From positions 1 to 42,650 of the forward strand of contig NZ_JAEQAZ010000058.1 of assembly GCF_016654115.1 (NCBI RefSeq): DNA of 42,650 bases, written 5' to 3'. The DNA is from Streptomyces sp. MBT53 (GTDB lineage: Bacteria > Actinomycetota > Actinomycetes > Streptomycetales > Streptomycetaceae). A program made the position numbers and the translations under genes. The notes beneath the pieces were generated by a model. That model was not told where the DNA came from. It did no database searches and saw only the letters and a list, made by a program, of their open reading frames with translations. Shown here one piece after another: positions 6,898 to 14,362 of the stretch (within the stretch, counting starts at the first letter, position 1; each line of letters starts with the position of its first letter).

Positions 6898-7425
6898 ATG
6901 TCCGTCGATCTCACCGGCACCTATCTCACCCTCGGCGACGGCCGCCCCGCCGTGCGTTTCAGCCGCATCTACGACCAACCCCTGGACCGCGTCTGGCAGT
7001 TCGTGACCGACCCCGACGAACTCGCCCAGTGGTTCCCCTCACGCGCCGAGTTCGAGCTGAGCCCCGGCGGCACGGTCACCTTCAGCGGCGACCCGAACAT
7101 GCCGGAGTCGACCGGCAAGGTCGTCGCCGTCGACCCGCCCCGGCACCTCTCCTTCGAATGGGGCGGCGACGAGCTGCACTTCGACCTGGAGGAGACCGAG
7201 GAGAAGCGCACCCGCTTCACCCTCACCAACGTCCTGAGCGCCGAGGACACCGCGTCCCGCAACGGGGCCGGCTGGGAGGTGTGCCTCGGCGCCCTGGACG
7301 CGAAGGCTCGTGGCGAGCGCGTCGAGGGACCGCATGCGGGTGCCGGCGCGCCCTGGAAGGCGTTCTACGACGGGTACTTGGCGGCGGGTGTCCCGTCCGG
7401 CGCTGCTGTGCCCGGCCTGGACTGA
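6898..7425 (+). CDS. SRPBCC (AHSA1-like) domain protein
   Basis: A 175-residue START-like fold protein. Typical signs are RFSRIYDQPLDRVWQFVTDPDELAQWFPS (about 20-48), the strand PGGTVTFSG, and DPPRHLSFEWGG near 80. A C-terminal helix follows, GAGWEVCLGALDAKARGERVEG, with the tryptophan-containing motif usual for AHSA1-like proteins. These proteins bind hydrophobic ligands and often form a regulator-plus-sensor pair with an ArsR gene. It forms a two-gene operon with the upstream ArsR gene. It is convergent with the peptide export operon, and only 9 bases separate the two stops. Confidence 0.9.
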   Translation: MSVDLTGTYLTLGDGRPAVRFSRIYDQPLDRVWQFVTDPDELAQWFPSRAEFELSPGGTVTFSGDPNMPESTGKVVAVDPPRHLSFEWGGDELHFDLEETEEKRTRFTLTNVLSAEDTASRNGAGWEVCLGALDAKARGERVEGPHAGAGAPWKAFYDGYLAAGVPSGAAVPGLD

Positions 7426-7434
7426 CCTGCCCCG

Positions 7435-10251
7435 TCACGCCATCTGCCGCCGCACCAGCTCGTGCAACCGCCCGCCCGTGTCCGCCAACAGCTGTGCGGG
7501 CGGCCCCTGTTGGGCGACCTTGCCGTCCTCCATGACGACGACACGGTCCGCGTCCAGCACCGTCGACAGGCGGTGGGCGATGACGATCCGGGTGGCGTTC
7601 AGGGCCTTGGTGCTCTCGATCACCGTGCGCTGGGTCTCGTTGTCGAGGGCGCTGGTCGCCTCGTCGAAGAAGAGGATGCGCGGCCGGCGGATCAACGCCT
7701 GCGCGATCATGAGGCGTTGACGCTGGCCGCCCGAGACCGCGCCGCTGCCCGCGACGATGGTGTGCAGGCCCATCGGCATCCGCTTGATGTCCTCGGCGAG
7801 TCCCGCCATCTCGGCCGCCGCCATCGCCTCCTCCGGTGTGAACGGCTCGGTGCCGCAGATGACGTCCAGGATCGAACCGGTGAACGGCTGCGCGTGCTGG
7901 AGCACCACCCCGCACTGCCGCCGTACCGCCGACTGGTCGAGGGCGCCCAGGTCCTGGCCGTCGTAGAGGACGCTGCCGGAGACCGGCTTGTCGAAGCCGA
8001 TGAGGAGGCGCAGCAGGGTGGACTTGCCGCAGCCGCTGGGGCCGACGATCGCCACGAACTCGCCCGCGCGCACCTGGAACGACACGTCGTCGAGGACGAG
8101 GGGGCCGTCGTCGGCGTAGTGGAAGGACAGGCGGCGGGCCTCGATCGCGCCCGACAGGCGGCCGGGGCGGGTGCTCGCGGTGCGGACCTCCGGGGCCGCG
8201 TCCAGGACCGGTCTGATCTCCTCGAACAGCGGCAGCGCGGAGACCACCGAGACGAAGGCGCCGGTGAGTTGGGTGACGGAGGTCAGGACCATCGTCACCG
8301 AGGTGTTGAAGGTGAGGAAGGCGGCTGCCGACATCGAACCGCGTGCCGGGCCCGCGAGGAGCATGAACATCAGCAGGGTGCAGACGGGCAGGTACACCGC
8401 GCCCAGCACCGTGGTGAGGTTCTTGATCCGCCCGACCTTCTGCTGGAGTTCACGGCTGCGCGCGAACTCGGCGGCCCAGGCCGCGTAGGCGTAGTTCTCG
8501 GCCGCCGCGACCCGCAACTTCGGCAGTCCGCGCAGGGTTTGGAACGCCTTGTTGTTCAGCTTGTTGCTGAGCACGACCAACTTGCGCTGCCACCGCACCT
8601 GCCACAGGCCGAGGCCCAGGAACACGGCCGCGATCACCACGAGCATGCCGATCGCCGCGAGCGCCATCGAGGGGCTGTACCAGAACAGCAGGCCCAGGTT
8701 CATCGCGCCGACCGTCAGCGACTGGGCGACCACGGGCCCGATTCCCGCCAGCAGACGGCGAATCGAGCTGATGCCCATCGCCGCGCTCGCCAGCTCTCCC
8801 GTCGAGCGCTCGGTGAAGAACTTCGTCGGCAGCCTCAACAGCCGGTCCCAGACGGCCGGTTGGAGCGTGGCCTCGATCCGGCCCTCCAGCCGGAGCATGG
8901 TGAGGTTCTCCAGCAGCATGAAGGCCGCCGCCACCACGCTCGTCACCATCACGGCCAGACAGACCTGCACGATCAGGTCCGTCTGCGCCTTCGGCACGAA
9001 CTCGCCGAGCACCTTGCCCGTCGCGATGGGCACGAGTGCTCCGATCGCGACCGTCACCAACCCGCTGATCAGCAGGTTGGAGAGGTCGTTGCCGGTGCCC
9101 TGCATGCTGAAGCGCAGCAGCCTCAGCGGGCTGAGCCGGCGCTCGGGCAGTGGGCGGTAGAACATCACCGCGCGCGGCTCGAACTCCTCCGCGTTCGCCT
9201 TCTCGATCGGCGTCTCACGGCCGGTCGCCGGATGGACGGCGACATAGCCGCCGCGCCGCCACAGCAGCGCGACCGGTGCGCCGGACAGCGCCCGATGGCC
9301 CACCAGCGGACCGACGTTGTCCCGCCACCAGCGTCCGTCGAGCCGTACGGCCCGTACCCGGACCCGGGAGGCGAGGGCGATCCGCTCGACCGGATCGAGG
9401 CGGTCGCTCTCGCTGCCGCTCTGCGCGGGTTCGGCGAGCGTGATGCCGACCGCCTCGGCGACCAACCTGCAGGCCGCGTACGACGCGTCGGCGTCGGCGG
9501 CCGTCGTGCGCCGGGCCGACGACCTGCCGATCGACGCCAGCAGCGTCCGGTCGGCCTGCGCGCGGACCGCCTCACCGGCCTTGATCCCGGCGGCGGTTCG
9601 CGTCTCGTGCGTCCGCTCCAGTTGCTCGATCCACTTGTCCAGCGTGGAAAGGAGGCGGTACTGCTGGTCGACCATGCCCTGCCAGACACCGGGGTCCATC
9701 AGCAGATCGGCCGCCGCCTCCGCGCCGTACAGCGACCCGTACTGCACGCTGCCCGGCGGGACTTGCATCCAGAAGACGTCGTCGTCGGTGAGCGCGGCGG
9801 CCCGTTCGCCGGCCATCGGGGCCTGGAAGAGGATGGAGAGACCGCGGCCCACGCCGAGGGCGAGGGCGTATTCGAGCGGGCTCGAAGTCGGGGGCACGTA
9901 CTGGGGGTTGCCGTAGTCGTCGTACGACCAGGTCTGGGTGTTCGCGGGCTGGTACAGCTCGCGCAGGTTGATGCGGTGCACCACGCAGTCCCGCAACGGG
10001 CGTGCCACCAGGGTGTGTTGGGGGCCGGTGACCGGGCCGAGCAGCAGTGAGCCCGCCTCCAGCCGACCGAGGTGGTGCCAGTGCCCCTGCTGTACGGCGT
10101 CCACCGCGAAGAGGTCGATGGCGCCCGACACGACCAGCCACAGCACCTGCGGGCCTTCGAGGTCGAGGCGGTTGAACCCGGTGCAGTCGATCGGCGTACC
10201 CAGGGATCCCAGCGCGCCGAGGACCAGGTCGCCTTCCTGAACCGACGTCAT
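7435..10251 (-). CDS. NHLM/NHLP-type bacteriocin export ABC transporter, permease/ATPase without peptidase
   Basis: A 938-residue half-transporter, the last gene of the export operon. An unusual N-terminal region of about 390 residues contains a cupin-like or cyclic-nucleotide-binding-like start (VVSGAIDLFAVDAVQQG) and no C39 cysteine motif. A six-helix type 1 exporter membrane domain follows (about 400-690). The ATPase has Walker A GPSGCGKST, signature VSGGQRQR, Walker B RILFFDEATSALD and the H-loop IVIAHRLS. Length and layout match the second ABC subunit of NHLM leader peptide export systems. ATG 10251 comes one base after the upstream TGA (TGAGATG), so translation is probably coupled. It probably pairs with the peptidase-bearing transporter. 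Confidence 0.93.
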   Translation of the reverse strand: MTSVQEGDLVLGALGSLGTPIDCTGFNRLDLEGPQVLWLVVSGAIDLFAVDAVQQGHWHHLGRLEAGSLLLGPVTGPQHTLVARPLRDCVVHRINLRELYQPANTQTWSYDDYGNPQYVPPTSSPLEYALALGVGRGLSILFQAPMAGERAAALTDDDVFWMQVPPGSVQYGSLYGAEAAADLLMDPGVWQGMVDQQYRLLSTLDKWIEQLERTHETRTAAGIKAGEAVRAQADRTLLASIGRSSARRTTAADADASYAACRLVAEAVGITLAEPAQSGSESDRLDPVERIALASRVRVRAVRLDGRWWRDNVGPLVGHRALSGAPVALLWRRGGYVAVHPATGRETPIEKANAEEFEPRAVMFYRPLPERRLSPLRLLRFSMQGTGNDLSNLLISGLVTVAIGALVPIATGKVLGEFVPKAQTDLIVQVCLAVMVTSVVAAAFMLLENLTMLRLEGRIEATLQPAVWDRLLRLPTKFFTERSTGELASAAMGISSIRRLLAGIGPVVAQSLTVGAMNLGLLFWYSPSMALAAIGMLVVIAAVFLGLGLWQVRWQRKLVVLSNKLNNKAFQTLRGLPKLRVAAAENYAYAAWAAEFARSRELQQKVGRIKNLTTVLGAVYLPVCTLLMFMLLAGPARGSMSAAAFLTFNTSVTMVLTSVTQLTGAFVSVVSALPLFEEIRPVLDAAPEVRTASTRPGRLSGAIEARRLSFHYADDGPLVLDDVSFQVRAGEFVAIVGPSGCGKSTLLRLLIGFDKPVSGSVLYDGQDLGALDQSAVRRQCGVVLQHAQPFTGSILDVICGTEPFTPEEAMAAAEMAGLAEDIKRMPMGLHTIVAGSGAVSGGQRQRLMIAQALIRRPRILFFDEATSALDNETQRTVIESTKALNATRIVIAHRLSTVLDADRVVVMEDGKVAQQGPPAQLLADTGGRLHELVRRQMA

Positions 10252-10252
10252 C

Positions 10253-12475
10253 TCAGCGCTCCTTGACCAGCGTGGCGTACGCGCCGCCGACCGCGACCAG
10301 GGCCTCGTGCCGCCCGCGTTCCACGATCGTGCCGTGTTCGAGGACGACGATCTCGTCGCTGTCGCGCACGGTGCTCAGCCGGTGCGCGATCACCACGCAG
10401 GCGCAGCCGCGCTTGCGCAGGTTGTCCATCACGACCAGTTCGGTCTCCGCGTCCAGGGCGCTCGTCACCTCGTCGAGGACGAGGATGCTGGGCCTGCGGA
10501 CCAACGCCCGCGCTATCTCCAGGCGTTGGCGCTGACCGCCGGAGAAGTTGCGCCCGTCCTGCTCGACCCGGCTGTGGATGCCGCCGGGCCTGCGCATGAC
10601 GACGTCGTACAGGGCCGCGTCCCGCAGCGCGTCCGTCACCGCGTCGTCCGGGATGGAGGGGTCCCACAGCGCCACGTTGTCGCGGACCGAGCCCTCGAAG
10701 AGGAACACGTCCTGGTCGACGAAGGAGACCGAGGCGGCGAGCGCGCCGCGCGGGATGTCCTCAAGGCGGTGGTCGTCGATGCGGATCACACCCTCCCAAG
10801 GCGTGTAGAGACCCGAAATGAGCCTGGACACCGTGGACTTGCCGCTGCCGGAGCCGCCGACCAGTGCCACCTGCTGGCCCGGTCCGACCGTGAGGGAGAA
10901 GCCGGTGAGAAGGGGCTTGTCGAGGGGGCTGTAGCCGAAGGTGATGTTCTCCAGCTCCACGTGTCCCTGCAGTCGACGCGTCGAATCGGCGCCGCCCGCA
11001 CGGGAGTAGAGGGGATCGGCCTGGAAGTTCTCGACGTCCTTGAGGCGGGCCACGTCGGCCGCGAAGTCCTGTATGCGGCCCGCGACGCCGTTGAGCCGGG
11101 TGATCGGCGCGGTGAAGCGGGTGACCAGGGCCTGGAAGGCGACCAGCAGACCGACCGAGATGCCGCCCTCCACGGCCCGCAAGCCCCCGATCCACAGGAT
11201 CAGCGCGCTGTTGAGGGAGGCGAGCGTCGGCGCGACCACACCCAGCCAGGCGCTCGGCACCCCGAGGCGCTGCTGCTCCTCCAGGGTGGTGGCGTGCTGC
11301 CCGGCCCACTTGCGGAAGTAGCCGTCCTCGCCGCCGGTCGCCTTCATCGTCTCGATCAACTGGAGCCCGGTGTAGGCGGTGTTGGTCAACCGGGCGCTGT
11401 CGGCACGGAGTTTCGCCGTGCGGGTCGCGCGCAGCCGGATGACGACCCGCATCGCCACCACGTTCAGCAGCGCAACGCCTATGCCCACGTAGGTGAGTTG
11501 GGGGTCGTAGGTGTAGAGGAGCACCGCGTAGAGGACCACGACCACCGCGTCCACGCCCGCCGCCGACAGGTCGCGGGCCAGGGTCTCGGCGACGGAGTCG
11601 TTCGACTGGAGGCGCTGCACCAGGTCGGCCGGGCTGCGCTGGGAGAAGAACGTCACCGGCAGCCGCAGCAGATGGCGCAGGAAGCGGGCGCTGGACAGAG
11701 TGGAGGAGATGATGCGGCCGTGCAGCAGGTTCGCCTGTTGCAGCCAGGTCAGCACCAGCGTGAGCAGCACACAGGTCCCCATGGACGCGAACAGCACGCC
11801 CAGCAGGGAGGTTTGACCACCTATCAGGAACATGTCGATGTAGGTCCGGCTGAGCGCGGGCATCGCCGCGCCGACCAGGACCAGCAGCAGGCTGGAGAGG
11901 ACGGCGGCGGGCATCGTGCCCGCGGTGCCGCGCAGCCGGGCGGGCATCGCGCCCAGGACACCGGGCTTGCGCCCGCCCTTCTCGAAACCCTCGCCCGGCT
12001 CCATGACCAGGACGACCCCGGTGAAGCTGGAGTCGAAGTCCTCCATGGGCACGAAACGGCGGCCCTTGCCGGGGTCGTTGATGTACACCCCGCGGCGGCC
12101 GAGGCGGCGGCCCATGCCGTCGTAGACGACGTAGTGGTTGAACTCCCAGAACAGGACGGCCGGGGAGCGCACTTCGGCGAGGGCGGCGGTGTCCATCTGC
12201 ATGCCCTTGGCCGTGAGGCCGTAACTGCGGGCCGCCTTCAGCAAGTTGCTGGCGCGGGAGCCGTCGCGGGAGACACCGCAGGCGATGCGCAGTTCCTCCA
12301 GCGGGATGTGGCGGCCGTAGAAGCCGAGGACCATCGCGAGGGAGGCGGCGCCGCACTCGACGGCCTCCATCTGGAGGACGGTGGGTGAACGGACCGTCTT
12401 CGCACGGCCTTTGGGGACCGGGCGTTTCGGTGGGGCGGAACGGCGCCGGGAACGGGTGTCCTGTGCGGGGCTCAC
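10253..12475 (-). CDS. NHLM/NHLP-type export ABC transporter with N-terminal C39 peptidase
   Basis: A 740-residue peptidase-permease-ATPase that cuts the leader after Gly-Gly and exports the peptide. The C39 domain shows Gln35 and catalytic Cys41 in LQMEAVECGAASLAM, His114 in EFNHYVVYDG and Asp134 in YINDPGKG. Six membrane helices lie at about 175-470. The ATPase has Walker A GGSGSGKST, signature FSGGQRQRLE, Walker B ILVLDEVTSALD and H-loop VIAHRLSTV. The start is GTG 12475: its GTGA overlaps the stop of the upstream adaptor gene by four bases. Longer in-frame readings to 13147 run antisense-like through the adaptor gene and are not credible. It is the natural protease for the precursor at 13386-13601. 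Confidence 0.95.
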   Translation of the reverse strand: MSPAQDTRSRRRSAPPKRPVPKGRAKTVRSPTVLQMEAVECGAASLAMVLGFYGRHIPLEELRIACGVSRDGSRASNLLKAARSYGLTAKGMQMDTAALAEVRSPAVLFWEFNHYVVYDGMGRRLGRRGVYINDPGKGRRFVPMEDFDSSFTGVVLVMEPGEGFEKGGRKPGVLGAMPARLRGTAGTMPAAVLSSLLLVLVGAAMPALSRTYIDMFLIGGQTSLLGVLFASMGTCVLLTLVLTWLQQANLLHGRIISSTLSSARFLRHLLRLPVTFFSQRSPADLVQRLQSNDSVAETLARDLSAAGVDAVVVVLYAVLLYTYDPQLTYVGIGVALLNVVAMRVVIRLRATRTAKLRADSARLTNTAYTGLQLIETMKATGGEDGYFRKWAGQHATTLEEQQRLGVPSAWLGVVAPTLASLNSALILWIGGLRAVEGGISVGLLVAFQALVTRFTAPITRLNGVAGRIQDFAADVARLKDVENFQADPLYSRAGGADSTRRLQGHVELENITFGYSPLDKPLLTGFSLTVGPGQQVALVGGSGSGKSTVSRLISGLYTPWEGVIRIDDHRLEDIPRGALAASVSFVDQDVFLFEGSVRDNVALWDPSIPDDAVTDALRDAALYDVVMRRPGGIHSRVEQDGRNFSGGQRQRLEIARALVRRPSILVLDEVTSALDAETELVVMDNLRKRGCACVVIAHRLSTVRDSDEIVVLEHGTIVERGRHEALVAVGGAYATLVKER

Positions 12476-13278
12476 GGCAGCAGCCAATCGAGGGGACGCT
12501 GATCGGCCAGCCGGATCGAGGCCGAGGCCATGGTCATGGAGGTGAGGGCGAAGGGCGGTCCGTCGGCGGAGGACCACTTGTAACCGCTCTTCGTGCGGGC
12601 CGACTTGTCGAGTTTCACCAGCACGGCCACCGGTCTGCCCTTCTTGGTGAACTGCTCGCCCAGCTGGCTGTCCCCGAGGAACGCGGCGATCTGCTGCGCC
12701 GACTCGGCGGACCGGTCCACCGCCTTCACGTGGCCGCGCAGCACGCCGTACGTCTGTGTCGGCACCGAGGAGACGGTCAGGTCGACGGCGGCGTTCGCGG
12801 GGATGGTGGCCGCGTTCTCGGCGGGGACGTACACCGTTGCGTAGAGGGGGTCGGAGGCGTGTGCGACCTTCTCCACGGCGGCGACGTTCGCGCCGGTCTG
12901 GATGATCTGGCCGATGGTGGCGGCGAGCGCGGTGATCCGTCCCGCGGCGACGGTGCGCACGACGGAGTCGCCGTCGGCCGTACGGACCCGCAGGACAGGG
13001 GAGTCGGCCGGCAGCCGCTCGCCCTCCTGGGCGACGACGGCCGTGACCTGGCCCGCGACCGGGCTCTGCAGGATGTAACTGCCCTCCCCGTGTGTGAGGA
13101 CGGCGGACGCCCCGACCGTGGAGGCCACGGAACCGGTCACCGCCCACACGGAGGCGGCGGCCACGACGACCACCGTCACACAGAGCACGAGCCAGCCCTG
13201 TGGACGCGCGAAGCGCACCGGAAGGTCGAGCTCTTCGGCCGACTGGAGCTTGGCGAGGGCCTGTTGGCGGAACTGCAC
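12472..13278 (-). CDS. HlyD-like adaptor of the NHLM bacteriocin export system
   Basis: A 268-residue membrane-anchored adaptor. A cytoplasmic start (FRQQALAKLQSAEELDLP) leads into one membrane helix at about 29-49. The rest is outside the cell: a biotinyl-lipoyl-like half (YILQSPVAGQVTAVVAQEGERL) recurring as VRTVAAGRITALAATIGQIIQTG, then a beta-rich part (PLYATVYVPAENAATIPAN). This matches the short adaptor of NHLM systems. The start is GTG 13278, with GAGGGAAG about 7 bases upstream. It is the first gene after the precursor and is separated from it by a strong hairpin. In a monoderm cell it would guide export rather than bridge to an outer membrane. Confidence 0.9.
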   Translation of the reverse strand: MQFRQQALAKLQSAEELDLPVRFARPQGWLVLCVTVVVVAAASVWAVTGSVASTVGASAVLTHGEGSYILQSPVAGQVTAVVAQEGERLPADSPVLRVRTADGDSVVRTVAAGRITALAATIGQIIQTGANVAAVEKVAHASDPLYATVYVPAENAATIPANAAVDLTVSSVPTQTYGVLRGHVKAVDRSAESAQQIAAFLGDSQLGEQFTKKGRPVAVLVKLDKSARTKSGYKWSSADGPPFALTSMTMASASIRLADQRPLDWLLP

Positions 13279-13335
13279 GGGACTTCCCTCACCTGTGGGA
13301 GAGATCTTTTACGGCACCGGAGTACGGCACCCCAA

Positions 13336-13368
13336 GAGTCCCGGAGCCGGGAAACGGCTCCGGGACTC
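13336..13368 (-). terminator. Perfect 14-bp hairpin between precursor and transport genes (attenuator or stabiliser)
   Basis: GAGTCCCGGAGCCG (13336-13349) and CGGCTCCGGGACTC (13355-13368) pair perfectly over 14 bases with a 5-base loop. It lies 18 bases after the precursor stop and 58 before the adaptor start. There is no U tract on the minus strand. Such a hairpin would cut most transcripts after the precursor, or protect its 3' end, giving more peptide mRNA than transporter mRNA. The role is inference; the pairing is plain. Confidence 0.8.
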
Positions 13369-13385
13369 GGTGGAACAAGGCGCGA

Positions 13386-13601
13386 TCAGAGACCGGCGAC
13401 CAGGCTCGTGACCGGGGCCACGTTCAGGCCGGTGGTGCCCTCGACCGTGCCGATGACCGAGTCGACCAGGCCGGAGACCGGGACAACGCCGTCGACCAGG
13501 CCGGTGACGGTGCCGAGGGCGTTCACGGACAGACCACCGGAGACGTTGTCGAGCTCGGCGTCGGAGATCTCGACGGTCTGGACCTGGGGGGTGGAGTTCA
13601 T
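13386..13601 (-). CDS. Double-glycine leader peptide precursor with Cys-free acidic core
   Basis: A 71-residue peptide and the likely cargo of the transporters encoded next to it. The leader of 23 residues (MNSTPQVQTVEISDAELDNV, then SGG) has the ELxxVSGG pattern of C39-processed peptides. Cleavage after GG gives a 48-residue core beginning LSVNALG and ending LVAGL. The core uses only 11 amino acids (12 Val, 8 Gly, 7 Leu, 6 Thr), carries two Asp and one Glu, and has no Cys, Lys, Arg, His, Met, Trp, Tyr or Phe. GLVDGVVPV and GLVDSVIGTV are internal pseudo-repeats. ATG 13601 is chosen because AAGGGAAG precedes it; an upstream in-frame start at 13631 lacks one. No modification enzyme gene is adjacent, so thioether or azole rings are not expected. 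Confidence 0.88.
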   Translation of the reverse strand: MNSTPQVQTVEISDAELDNVSGGLSVNALGTVTGLVDGVVPVSGLVDSVIGTVEGTTGLNVAPVTSLVAGL

Positions 13602-14362
13602 GGGGGAACTTCCCTTCATATGGATATTCACAAGGGGGGGGAGCGGCCCCCTCTGGGGACAGACGACGGCCGCGACCGCAGGCGCCGGGCGCCGTTTCCG
13701 GAGCCCTGGTGGCTCCTGCGGTGCGACGGATCAAAGCACGCTGCGGACGGGCGCAGCCAATCAAACTCCTGTCCCACCAGGGCACTTGAGCCTCAGGGGG
13801 CGCGAACCGTGCAGGTGTGGGCACGAGGTGTCGGCGACTTCTTCACACGCTGCACGGCATCACTCCGCAGGAGGGCTTGCGGAGTCGAAGCGGAATCGGG
13901 CACTCCCCACCAAAGGCGTTTCCGGGGGTGTGTGCATGTGCAGATCCGTCGAGTCCGGTGACTTCGTTGGGTACGCGCTGTGCAGATTCCCTGAAGCGGG
14001 GATTCCGCTCACCGTTCTCGACGGACCGTCACCGACCGGTTGCGTTCGGTTCCGGTCGGGGAGGGGGTGAACTGGGCGCGTGCGCGCGGCGGTTAGGGCG
14101 GCCACCGATTCGATCAAGACATCCGGCCGTTCGGCGGACACCGGACACGGAGGGCCTCTCGCGCCGTGCGCACAGGCCCGCAGCCACCTCGTACCCGTCC
14201 CAGGTCAGCGCTTGGACATGGCCGATTCGCGTTTTCGCAAAGGAAGTTGAGAAACGGAATTGAACACCTCACGTGACACGTGCGTATCAACGGGCATCCA
14301 GGCGCCCCCATAAGCCGCCACCCCCGGCGGCACAGACCCCGGTCCCCAGGAGGTCGAGAAGT
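13602..14362. other. 761-base divergent intergenic region between peptide operon and protease
   Basis: No convincing gene is seen; the open frames here lack ribosome binding sites and domains. Next to the precursor, the minus-strand leader can fold GGGGG against CCCCC (13637-13651), and the GGGAA of its ribosome binding site can pair with TTCCC just before the ATG. A 6-bp hairpin, GGAGCC/GGCTCC, lies at 13700-13716, and two GGCGCC palindromes at 13681-13693. On the protease side are CACGTGACACGTG at 14270-14282 and AGGAGG at 14348-14353. I could not assign a firm promoter to the peptide operon. Confidence 0.55.
14270..14282. promoter_or_regulatory. Double CACGTG palindrome upstream of the S1 protease
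   Basis: CACGTG-A-CACGTG is a 13-base palindrome built from two identical 6-base palindromes. It lies within a possible promoter (TTGAAC at 14260-14265, 17 bases, CGTATC at 14283-14288) and 81 bases before the TTG start. Its position suits a repressor site. The promoter assignment is weak. Confidence 0.45.

Noticed and set aside
7462..10050. An 862-codon open frame on the plus strand opposite the 938-residue ABC transporter
   Set aside because: It is the antisense shadow of a GC-rich gene: rich in Arg, Gly, Asp and His, without domain, and the minus-strand gene has complete ABC motifs.
12476..13147. N-terminal extension of the C39 exporter up to 13147
   Set aside because: The extra sequence is Arg/Gly-rich shadow of the adaptor gene. 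GTG 12475 with a GTGA overlap and the normal family length are better.
13602..13631. Longer precursor starting at 13631
   Set aside because: It adds ten residues with no ribosome binding site and breaks the usual leader length; ATG 13601 has a good site.
12385..14070. A long plus-strand frame crossing the adaptor and precursor genes
   Set aside because: It covers two well-supported minus-strand genes and their hairpin and has no recognisable motif.
13860..14141. A 93-codon minus-strand frame in the spacer between peptide operon and protease
   Set aside because: No ribosome binding site, no domain, atypical composition and no operon link. I leave it as a possible but unsupported second small peptide gene.
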